DNA of 47,204 nucleotides from Microcaldota archaeon (GTDB taxonomy: Archaea > Micrarchaeota > Micrarchaeia > Micrarchaeales > Micrarchaeaceae), in NCBI GenBank assembly GCA_028866905.1, contig JAGWHI010000005.1, forward strand, positions 1-47,204, written 5' to 3'. Below the pieces are notes generated by a model. That model searched no databases. It saw nothing but the letters and a program-made list of their open reading frames with translations, and was not told the DNA's origin. The translations under genes and the position numbers were made by a program. Of this stretch, positions 8,119 to 14,849 are shown piece after piece (within the stretch, counting starts at the first letter, position 1; every line of letters begins with the position of its first letter).

Positions 8119-8694
8119 TCATTTCATCTTGAACGACAGAAGCGAGCTGGCAGCGCTCTCTATCTGCATCCTTGCGACATCCTGCTTCCTCCTGAACCCG
8201 TTGAGCACCGACTCTGCGAACCTTATCCCGCGTGTGCTGTCATAGATGTCGCTCATGGTATTGTAGTATCTCTCGGCATCCTTCACCCTGCCCCTCCTGA
8301 GCGCATCAATCACCTCCCTCTTCAGCTCGCCCACAGCATCCATGATCCCAAGCAGGTATGCCTCCGGCTCGACCTTCAGGTCGTTGCATGAGGGCACACT
8401 GCCCTTTGTCTTTATATCGAAAAGCACGGAAGCCTCCACGAACTCCTGGTACGCCTGAAGCGTGTGGTACCTGTAATCAGAATCGGTCTGCCTGAGAGAT
8501 TTGACGAGCTTCCTTATCTCAGCCATGCCTCCGCGGTACCTCTTCGCGTCGTTGTTGTGGAGCGCGGTTATTATCAGCGACGCCGACCGTATTATGTCCC
8601 GCGATCCCGACATCACCGAGTCGAACCTCTCCTGCTTCCCTATCAGGTACTTCGATATGCCCTCTATCTCCTTCACGCTTATTCCATTTTTCAT
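8119..8694 (-). CDS. Translin-family RNA/DNA-binding protein
   Basis: A 191-residue all-helical protein beginning MKNGISVKEIEGISKYLIG. Matches to the translin family include RDIIRSASLIITALHNND, YQEFVEASVLFDIKTKG, the EAYLLGIMDAVGELKREVID stretch and the C-terminal FRRKQDVARMQIE. Archaeal translins form oligomers related to eukaryotic translin/TRAX (C3PO), which bind single-stranded nucleic acid and, in the TRAX branch, cleave RNA. I could not decide whether the TRAX-type acidic catalytic residues are complete. The start is the ATG at 8694, which overlaps the glycosylase stop in an ATGA junction; a longer frame from 8838 only repeats glycosylase sequence in another frame. It is the last gene of the GlyRS operon. 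Confidence 0.85.
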   Translation of the reverse strand: MKNGISVKEIEGISKYLIGKQERFDSVMSGSRDIIRSASLIITALHNNDAKRYRGGMAEIRKLVKSLRQTDSDYRYHTLQAYQEFVEASVLFDIKTKGSVPSCNDLKVEPEAYLLGIMDAVGELKREVIDALRRGRVKDAERYYNTMSDIYDSTRGIRFAESVLNGFRRKQDVARMQIESAASSLLSFKMK

Positions 8695-9548
8695 GCCATC
8701 ATCCTGCCTCCCCAGAAAATATACTGCTGCGCATAGCCCTTCATGTCGCCGAACCTTTCGTCGACGAACCTGTGCAGCTGCTTTACCGGCCTTTTCCTGC
8801 CCTTGAAATAAATCCTTTCGAGCGTCCTCTTTACCCACACGTCTATAGGGAAGGCCTCTAGCCTTCCATACCCCATCAGCGCTATGCAGTCAGCCACCTT
8901 GTCGCCAACGCCGCTTATGGTCATGAGCTCCTCCTTCAGCGCGTGGTAGCTCTTTCCCCTAAGCCTGTAAAGGTCAAGGTTGTTGGTGCAGTATTCAGCC
9001 GCGGACCTTATGTACTTGTCGCGGAACCCGGCGTTGCACTCCCTCAACTCCTTTTCCGTCGCCTCCATCAGGTCCTCGCTGGTCGGGAAGCTTCGCGCAA
9101 CAACCCTGCCGTCCTCATCCTTTATCGGAGTTCCGAACCTCTCTATGATGTTCCTTGTTATCAGCCTTATCCTCTTCAGGTTGTTGAGCTGGGATATTAT
9201 GAAGACCAGCGTGGTTTCCCATGGGTCGTTCACTGTGAGCCTCATCCCACTATAGCGCCTTATCGCCCTGTCCATGAAAGGGTCCGTGTTTATCCTTCCG
9301 TAGATCCCCTGCATGTCGTCGTCGAGCCTGAACCTCCTCCTTACGCCGTCGGCCTTGCCAGCATTCAGCACCAGCCTTCCCTTCTCGGCGCTGCCCACCA
9401 TCTTTATGTCGAACATGCTGTTACCCTCCTGGTAGGAGATGGCGTTCCTCGAGCGGTTGTAGTCCGCGAAGAACGTCAGCGGCTGCCCGCTCTCGAAAGT
9501 GTGGCGGAGCGAGAACAGGTTCGTGTTTATCACTGAGCCGCCCATCAC
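8691..9548 (-). CDS. ogg: 8-oxoguanine DNA glycosylase/AP lyase, OGG1-like (HhH-GPD)
   Basis: A 285-residue protein with the OGG1 layout: an N-terminal beta domain (residues 1-105), then the helical HhH-GPD domain. The helix-hairpin-helix is ISGVGDKVADCIALMGYG (about residues 211-228), with the catalytic Lys at 217 (GVGDK) and the activating Asp at 236 (FPIDVW). It would remove 8-oxoguanine opposite C and nick the strand, acting in base excision repair. The start is either GTG 9548 (GTGA overlap with the GlyRS stop) or ATG 9545. Its stop overlaps the translin start. A full N-terminal domain places it in the OGG1 group; it is not a minimal AGOG or Ogg2 type. Confidence 0.9.
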   Translation of the reverse strand: MMGGSVINTNLFSLRHTFESGQPLTFFADYNRSRNAISYQEGNSMFDIKMVGSAEKGRLVLNAGKADGVRRRFRLDDDMQGIYGRINTDPFMDRAIRRYSGMRLTVNDPWETTLVFIISQLNNLKRIRLITRNIIERFGTPIKDEDGRVVARSFPTSEDLMEATEKELRECNAGFRDKYIRSAAEYCTNNLDLYRLRGKSYHALKEELMTISGVGDKVADCIALMGYGRLEAFPIDVWVKRTLERIYFKGRKRPVKQLHRFVDERFGDMKGYAQQYIFWGGRMMA

Positions 9549-11041
9549 AGGCCCCCGATGCCCTTCCTTACCTGCTTCGCGTCGACTATGTTCCTTACCG
9601 TTACCGTGTCGTCTTCCAATGTCTGGTAGTCAACGGTTATGGCGCTGTTTATCCCGACCTCGTCCGCCCTTGCGTAGCGCTTTCCTATGCTGCCCGCTGC
9701 GCTGTAGAACGTAGCGATGCCCCTCTCCGTCAGCGTCCTGTTTATCTCGAGCGCCTTGTCCATAAGCTTCTCGTCCTTCTGCAGCGGGAAGATCGCATAC
9801 CTGTATGGCGATACCTCATTGTTCAGAGCAAGCATGTCCCATCCCCTGCCGTCGTCCTTCACGAGCGAATTTGCCAGAAGGGTCCAGACTAGCCTGTCGA
9901 GCCCGAAACTCAGCTCGACAACGTGGGGCAGAACCTTCTTCTCGTTGTTGAGCACGCTCATGTCCTCCTTGGAATGCAGCTGGTGGTTCTTCAGGTCGAA
10001 GTCAGTCCTGTAGGCGTTGCCTATCACCTCCTCGAACTTGCTGCCGATATCCACCTCGAGATCTATGGTGCCCCCTGAGTAATGGGACAGCTCCTCCACC
10101 ATATGCTGCCTGAACCTGAAGGCGCTGTCCTTGAACCCCAAGCGCCGCATGAACTCCTGTTCTATGGTGAGCATGTACCCGAAAAGCTCGTTCGGTATGT
10201 AGCCCTTATTTATCGCATCCTTGACTGTTATGGGCTCAAAGTCCACCTTGCCGTCTGTCTGCTGTTCGCGTGTCAGGAAATTTATCTTCGTCTGGAAAAT
10301 CTTTCCAGTATCTATCCGCTGGTTGTTTATCCTCAGCTCCTTCTCCTCAGGATCGAAGAAGAACTCCAGCTCCATCTGCAGGAACTCGCGCATTCGTATG
10401 AGCACCTGCCTAGGCGAGATCTCGTTCCTGAAAGCCTTGCCCACCTGGCCTATGCCTATGGGCAGCTTCAGGCTGTAGATGCGGAATATGTTCTTGAAGT
10501 CCATGAAGATTCCCTGGGCGGTCTCCGGCCTGAGGTACCCGGTGACCGCGCCCATTGGCCCTATCTTAGTGCCCAGCATAAGGTTGAAGGTCGACACATC
10601 CGCAGGAAGCACATTCCCGCACTTCTCGCATTTGAGCTTCTGTTCCGCGAGAATCTTCCCCAATTCCGCAGGCTTCATCTTCTTTACCGCGGACGACCGG
10701 TCCTTCTCGCCCTTCTTTGCGAAGTGCTCCTCGAGTATCTTGTCCGCCCTGAAGGAGGCCTTGCACTTCTGACACACTACGATCGGATCGACGAAGTTCG
10801 CTATGTGTCCGCTCGCGTCGAATACCGCCTCGGGCCCCACGATAGTGGTGTCGACCTCCAGGTTGTTCATGCCCGTTATGAACACCTTCCTCCATATGTC
10901 CTCTATGTTGTGGCGTATCGCGGTGCCTATCGGCCCGTAGTCGTAGAAGCCGGCAAGGTCGCCGTAGATGCCGAACGCCGGTATTATTATGCCGCGCCTT
11001 GCGGATAGGTTCGTTATACTCTCCAATGCCTCCTTGTCCAT
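9545..11041 (-). CDS. glyS: Glycyl-tRNA synthetase, class II dimeric type
   Basis: A 498-residue enzyme charging tRNA-Gly. It shows the family's opening (RRGIIIPAFGIYGDLAGFYD), motif 1, the zinc-ribbon insert with CQKC and CEKC pairs (near residues 90 and 140), motif 2 (RPETAQGIFMDFKNIF, KAFRNEISPR) and motif 3 (FGLDRLVWTLLA). The anticodon-binding domain ends with the ARADEVGI stretch. I chose the ATG at 11041; an in-frame TTG at 11062 would add seven non-conserved residues. A TATA-like sequence (TTTATTAATA, minus strand, about 11089-11098) lies in the 66-bp space shared with the divergent Nop5 gene. It heads a three-gene operon with the OGG1-like glycosylase and translin. Confidence 0.95.
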   Translation of the reverse strand: MDKEALESITNLSARRGIIIPAFGIYGDLAGFYDYGPIGTAIRHNIEDIWRKVFITGMNNLEVDTTIVGPEAVFDASGHIANFVDPIVVCQKCKASFRADKILEEHFAKKGEKDRSSAVKKMKPAELGKILAEQKLKCEKCGNVLPADVSTFNLMLGTKIGPMGAVTGYLRPETAQGIFMDFKNIFRIYSLKLPIGIGQVGKAFRNEISPRQVLIRMREFLQMELEFFFDPEEKELRINNQRIDTGKIFQTKINFLTREQQTDGKVDFEPITVKDAINKGYIPNELFGYMLTIEQEFMRRLGFKDSAFRFRQHMVEELSHYSGGTIDLEVDIGSKFEEVIGNAYRTDFDLKNHQLHSKEDMSVLNNEKKVLPHVVELSFGLDRLVWTLLANSLVKDDGRGWDMLALNNEVSPYRYAIFPLQKDEKLMDKALEINRTLTERGIATFYSAAGSIGKRYARADEVGINSAITVDYQTLEDDTVTVRNIVDAKQVRKGIGGL

Positions 11042-11127
11042 GCGAAATACCCGAAGCAGCAACAGCCGATAATTAATCTCCTACTAATATTAATAAATAG
11101 CTCGCCAATAGCTAACAAAGTGATTGC

Positions 11128-12069
11128 TTGGCAGATTCTTTCGAGAAGGCAAGGGAGCGAATGCTCAAGGGCACAAGGGCCGAGATAAAGGAGACATACT
11201 CCAACGAGGAGCACGCCCTGATGCAGGCGATAAACGCATACCTAGACACATCCAAGTCGTTCAACCTGGCGTTCGAGCGCCTGAGCGAATGGTTCGGCAT
11301 ATACTATCCCGAGGTTAAGGTGCAGAACCCTCTGACTCTGGCAAGGCTCGCCCACATAATCGATGCGGGCATCAGCGAGGAATCGGTGAAGGCCGCCGTA
11401 GGTGATGCAAAAACAGGGGACGAGATATTCAAGGAGATGTCATCCGCGATGGGCAGGAAGCCGAACGATGACGAGAAGCGAGCTGTCAGCATATTCGCTG
11501 AGACCTGCCTGCACCTCGCCAACTCTTTGGAGTACATGGACGCTTACCTCAAGGTGGCCGCAGAGAGGATACTTCCCAACACCACCTACCTTACCGACGA
11601 GAAGATAGCAGCGGAACTCCTAGCAAAGGCTGGCTCTCTGGAGAGGCTTGCGACAATGCCTGCCAGCACCATACAATTGCTCGGCGCGGAGAAGGCGCTA
11701 TTCAAGCACATAAAGTTCGGGAGCAAGCCGCCCAAGTACGGCGTGCTGTTCAAGCTCCAGGAGGTGAGCGGCGCGCCAAAGGAGATGAGGGGAAGGATCG
11801 CAAGGGCGTATGCGACCAAGATAAGCATAGGCCTGAAGGGCGACTTCTACAGCAAGAGGTTCATAGCAGAGAAGCTTAAGGCAGACCTTCAGAAGAGCAT
11901 AGAGAAGATAAAGGCCTCCCCGCCGAGGGAGAAGAAGCCCGAGCCGCCGCAGGAAAGGCGCCAGTTCAGAAGGCCGGGGTTCCAGCAGAGGCAGCAGCAT
12001 GGAAGGCCCCAGGGCGGCAGGGGCCGCAACAGCGGCAGGGGCGGAGCGCGCTTCAGAAATTCCGCATAA
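11128..12069 (+). CDS. nop5: Nop5 (Nop56/58-like) C/D-box RNP core protein
   Basis: A 313-residue protein with the central coiled coil (about 90-180) and the Nop domain signature LLAKAGSLERLATMPAS followed by GAEKALFKHIKFGSKPPKYG. The rest of the Nop domain (GRIARAYATKISIGLKGDF) precedes a basic tail with RGG/RG repeats (GRPQGGRGRNSGRGG) that may contact RNA. Nop5 holds fibrillarin and L7Ae on C/D-box guide RNAs that direct 2'-O-methylation of rRNA and tRNA. The N-terminal fibrillarin-binding domain is short compared with other archaea. Fibrillarin is not in the window. The start is a TTG at 11128 with AGTGAT 4-9 nt upstream. The next gene begins 9 nt after the stop and may be co-transcribed. 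Confidence 0.92.
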   Translation: MADSFEKARERMLKGTRAEIKETYSNEEHALMQAINAYLDTSKSFNLAFERLSEWFGIYYPEVKVQNPLTLARLAHIIDAGISEESVKAAVGDAKTGDEIFKEMSSAMGRKPNDDEKRAVSIFAETCLHLANSLEYMDAYLKVAAERILPNTTYLTDEKIAAELLAKAGSLERLATMPASTIQLLGAEKALFKHIKFGSKPPKYGVLFKLQEVSGAPKEMRGRIARAYATKISIGLKGDFYSKRFIAEKLKADLQKSIEKIKASPPREKKPEPPQERRQFRRPGFQQRQQHGRPQGGRGRNSGRGGARFRNSA

Positions 12070-12077
12070 AACGCAAT

Positions 12078-13826
12078 GTGATATTGTTGCATGCAAAACA
12101 GCAGTCAACGATGGAGTACCTCCTTACGTACGGATGGTCTCTCATAGTGATTGTTGTAGTGCTCACCGCGCTATTCTCGCTCGGAATCTTCAACAAGTCA
12201 CAGGTCTTCGCAAGCGCCTGCCTGGCGCAACCCGGCTTCTTCTGCAGCAAGCCGGTACTCAACACCACAGGTTCGCTTGTCATAACCGTAGGCCACGTCG
12301 GCGGCGGTCCAATAACTGTGACATCGCTTGGATGCACCAATTCCTCCGCAACGCCTAGACTGCAGGGGATCAAGAGCATAGTGCTGGTCTCGGGCGAATC
12401 CGTGCCTGTAGTGGTCAACTGCCCTGTGCAGTCCAATTCTATAGGCACCCAATTCACAGGTTCGGTATGGATAGGGTACAACCAATCAGGGTTGGGGGGC
12501 CAGGAAGCTAACATCGCCACAATATCCACGGCAGTGGCAACCGCAGCGCCACTTGGCCAGACCGGCACCGGCAGCGCAGGTGGCGGCACCACGTCCACAA
12601 CCACATCCACCTCAACGACATCCACCTCGACATCCACGACCAGCACCAGCACGACATCGACGACCTCTACCTCAACCAGCACCACCTCCACTTCAACAAG
12701 CACTACCACCTCAACTACCTCAACAACATCGACATCGACCTCAACAAGCACATCTACTACATCAACAAGCACCAGTACATCGACGACATCTACGTCGACA
12801 TCTACCTCCACGTCTACGTCAACGTCAACCACCACTTCCACTTCCACCACCAGCACTATACCAATGACCTACAACCCGACATGCGGTTCGTATCCTGGCC
12901 CTGTAACGTTCTCATCTACAACGACGCTCACGTGCAGCGTGGTCAGCTCGCAGTCGATAACGATAAATTCCGGCGTCACTGTAGATGAGCACGGCAACTA
13001 CATGCAGGCGAACACCATATTTACCAATGCGGGAACAATCACCGACACGTACGACGGCGGCACTGGAGGAGCGGCAGGGCAGGGGACTAGCGGCAGCGGC
13101 GGCTCGGGAGGTTCAGTCGCCACAAGCCCGACAAGCAGAGCCGCCCACTATTATTCAGGGACGACATTGAAGGGAGGTAATGGCGGTGTCGGCGGAGGTG
13201 CTGGAGGCGCAGGTCCGAGCAACGGCGGCAACGGAGGAGCCGGCGGCAACGGAGGTGGAATCGTTGAGATATATGCAGGAACATTCAACAATCAAGGGTC
13301 CATAACCGTGGCAGGCTCCAACGGCGGCAACGGGCAAAACGGACCGAGCGGCAACTCCTGTGGCGGTGCGTATGGCTGTAACAGCGGCGCTGGAGGAGGA
13401 GGAGGCGGCGGCGCAGCCGGAAGCGGAGGCACCATATTCATAGCATATTCAAGTTCCATAACTCCCGGTACGCTGACGGCTATTGCAGGAACTCCGGGAA
13501 CTGGAGGAGGCGGAGGCGGCGCTGCATACGTGTGCTCCAGCTATTATGGTGTCTGTGGCTATAACGGCGGCGGAGGCAGCGGCGGGAACGACGGAGGAGG
13601 CGGAGGCAGCGGAGGCGGGTCGATAAACCTTTGCTGCCATCCGAACTATTGTTATAGCTCGCTCACAGGCGGCAACGGTGGAGCTCCTGTGCCTCCAAGC
13701 GGTGTCGGCGGTGTGGATAGCAACAACTATGTAAACTACTGCGGCCTTTCAGCTGCATCGGGCACCTCTGGTACATGGACCGCTACGGCCGGCCAGATCA
13801 CAGAGGTAAGCGGATGGGTGCCATAG
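12078..13826 (+). CDS. Pilin-like surface protein, divergent short head with Thr/Ser stalk and Gly-rich tip (paralog C)
   Basis: The 582-residue protein starts at GTG 12078, 9 nt after Nop5. Residues 1-30 form a class III signal peptide: a short pre-peptide ending in Lys-Gln, then QSTMEYLLTYGWSLIVIVVV, with Gln as +1 and Glu at +5. A compact head (about 35-165) has four cysteines and is unlike the head of its four paralogs in this window. Residues 171-260 are exclusively Thr and Ser. The tip (261-582) begins NPTCGSYPGPVTFSS and continues as Gly-rich repeats with GGGIVEIYAGTFNNQG, ending GWVP. Class III peptides are cut by an EppA/PibD-type peptidase and assemble pilus-like fibres or anchor in the membrane. 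The tip fold is inferred to be a beta-solenoid. Function is unknown; adhesion or host-cell contact is a reasonable guess. Confidence 0.82.
   Translation: MILLHAKQQSTMEYLLTYGWSLIVIVVVLTALFSLGIFNKSQVFASACLAQPGFFCSKPVLNTTGSLVITVGHVGGGPITVTSLGCTNSSATPRLQGIKSIVLVSGESVPVVVNCPVQSNSIGTQFTGSVWIGYNQSGLGGQEANIATISTAVATAAPLGQTGTGSAGGGTTSTTTSTSTTSTSTSTTSTSTTSTTSTSTSTTSTSTSTTTSTTSTTSTSTSTSTSTTSTSTSTSTTSTSTSTSTSTSTSTTTSTSTTSTIPMTYNPTCGSYPGPVTFSSTTTLTCSVVSSQSITINSGVTVDEHGNYMQANTIFTNAGTITDTYDGGTGGAAGQGTSGSGGSGGSVATSPTSRAAHYYSGTTLKGGNGGVGGGAGGAGPSNGGNGGAGGNGGGIVEIYAGTFNNQGSITVAGSNGGNGQNGPSGNSCGGAYGCNSGAGGGGGGGAAGSGGTIFIAYSSSITPGTLTAIAGTPGTGGGGGGAAYVCSSYYGVCGYNGGGGSGGNDGGGGGSGGGSINLCCHPNYCYSSLTGGNGGAPVPPSGVGGVDSNNYVNYCGLSAASGTSGTWTATAGQITEVSGWVP
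12588..12857 (+). repeat. 90-codon Thr/Ser coding repeat (stalk of paralog C)
   Basis: All 90 codons are Thr (ACN) or Ser (TCN/AGC), giving an imperfect 3-6 bp tandem repeat at DNA level. It is the longest of the five stalks (others 41, 39, 32 and 46 codons). Repeat-driven slippage would change length in whole codons, and the region could serve as a recombination point between head and tip modules. Confidence 0.9.
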
Positions 13827-13841
13827 GGCTAAAAATGGAGT

Positions 13842-14759
13842 TCAGCGGTTCCTGAGCTTCCCGTACTCCTTCCTCCTGTGGGAGATGCTCTGCTGCACCT
13901 GCTCGGTTATCGCATTGAACGAATCCGAGGAGCGGAGCATCGATGGCGGCGCCCTGTGCCATATCCACTTGAGGAATTCCTCGTTGCTGCTGGATATCGC
14001 TTCCAACAGGTTGGCCGGCTTGCTCACATCTATCCCAACGTCCCGCGCGCAAGACAGCCTGTTGTTTATGGATTCCAAGGAGTGCGATAGCAGGTTCCTG
14101 TCGTCCGTCATGCCGAAGGTGAGTATGTTGTGAAGCACGTAGTCCGGGTCTATGGATGCGTGCTCCTCATAGCTGCGCAGCTTCCCCATTAGGTCCTTTA
14201 CCACAAGGAGCTCGTCCACGTTTGGGAATGTACCGCACTTGTAGTGCATGTATTCCTTGCCAAGCTTTATCTCGAGCATGCCGAACTTCCATAGCCCCAT
14301 CGAGCTCATCCAATCGAGCATGACGTCGACCTTGCCGCCGATTTCGGGCATCTTGAGCTGTGGCTTGCCCGCTATGGTTATCAGCATCCGCACCTTCTCG
14401 CACGAGCGGCTGTGTATGTTCTCGAAATCCCTGTCGCCGCTAAGAATCCCGAAATGCTTCTCCAAAGCGTGGTTGTATATGTGCTCATCGGAGTGCTGCT
14501 GTATGTTGTTCACGTGCTCGGCGACGAAGCCGTGCTTTTCGAACGACTTCCCAAGGCTCGGGGTCAGGTTCTCGTCGATCAGAACCTTCATCCAGTCCTG
14601 CTCCACTTCCACGGAATTGACGCTGAACATAGCATCGAGATCCCTGTAGCTGTCGACTACCACGCCATTGAAGCCGTGGCCGCGGCCATCCAGGAGCTGG
14701 TACATGATAGGCTCAGCGCAAGCGCTGGGAAACGGGTCCTCGCCTATCAGGAACTTCAT
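13842..14759 (-). CDS. PIN-like (DUF5615/Mut7-C type) nuclease domain protein
   Basis: A 305-residue protein. Residues about 58-130 match the DUF5615 PIN-like fold: MKVLIDENLTPSLGKSFEKH, then EHVNNIQQHSDEHIYNHALE and FGILSGDRDFENI, supplying the acidic residues (DEN, DE, D-x-D) expected of a metal-dependent nuclease. DUF5615 proteins are usually short and often toxin-like partners of small antitoxins. This one has a 57-residue N-terminal extension and a 170-residue C-terminal region I do not recognise. An alternative start at the ATG at 14588 would give a typical DUF5615 N-terminus, but the longer frame has normal codon use and an upstream promoter region. No antitoxin gene is adjacent. The gene ends 16 nt from, and convergent with, paralog C, and is divergent from paralog A. 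Confidence 0.7.
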   Translation of the reverse strand: MKFLIGEDPFPSACAEPIMYQLLDGRGHGFNGVVVDSYRDLDAMFSVNSVEVEQDWMKVLIDENLTPSLGKSFEKHGFVAEHVNNIQQHSDEHIYNHALEKHFGILSGDRDFENIHSRSCEKVRMLITIAGKPQLKMPEIGGKVDVMLDWMSSMGLWKFGMLEIKLGKEYMHYKCGTFPNVDELLVVKDLMGKLRSYEEHASIDPDYVLHNILTFGMTDDRNLLSHSLESINNRLSCARDVGIDVSKPANLLEAISSSNEEFLKWIWHRAPPSMLRSSDSFNAITEQVQQSISHRRKEYGKLRNR

Positions 14760-14821
14760 CCAAAAGCCCCTATTCTCATTTCATATTCCTACATAGTCTA
14801 TTAAAGCCTTTCCTGTAGAAA

Positions 14822-14841
14822 CAAAATAAAGCTTTATTTTG
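14822..14841. promoter_or_regulatory. 20-bp perfect palindrome between divergent PIN-like and surface-protein genes
   Basis: CAAAATAAAGCTTTATTTTG is a perfect 20-bp palindrome, 9 bp before the TTG start of paralog A and 63 bp before the start of the divergent PIN-like gene. On the minus strand it can provide the TATA box for the PIN-like gene. For paralog A it lies between a likely TATA (CTATTAAAGC near 14797) and the start, where a repressor or an RNA hairpin would act. The core AAAGCTTT recurs upstream of paralog B (31469-31476). Confidence 0.5.
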
Positions 14842-14849
14842 GGGAGTAG

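Noticed and set aside
8695-8838. Longer translin start within the glycosylase gene
   Set aside because: The extra 48 residues are the glycosylase 3' end in another frame; the ATG in the ATGA overlap gives the conserved N-terminus.
12053-12856. Minus-strand frame coding for a Val/Asp/Glu-rich repeat protein
   Set aside because: It is the reverse complement of the Thr/Ser stalk of paralog C; the repetitive VDV pattern is an artefact of the repeat.
12588-12857. Repeat array as a possible CRISPR
   Set aside because: There are no constant-length repeats separated by unique spacers; it is a coding low-complexity run, and no cas gene is present.
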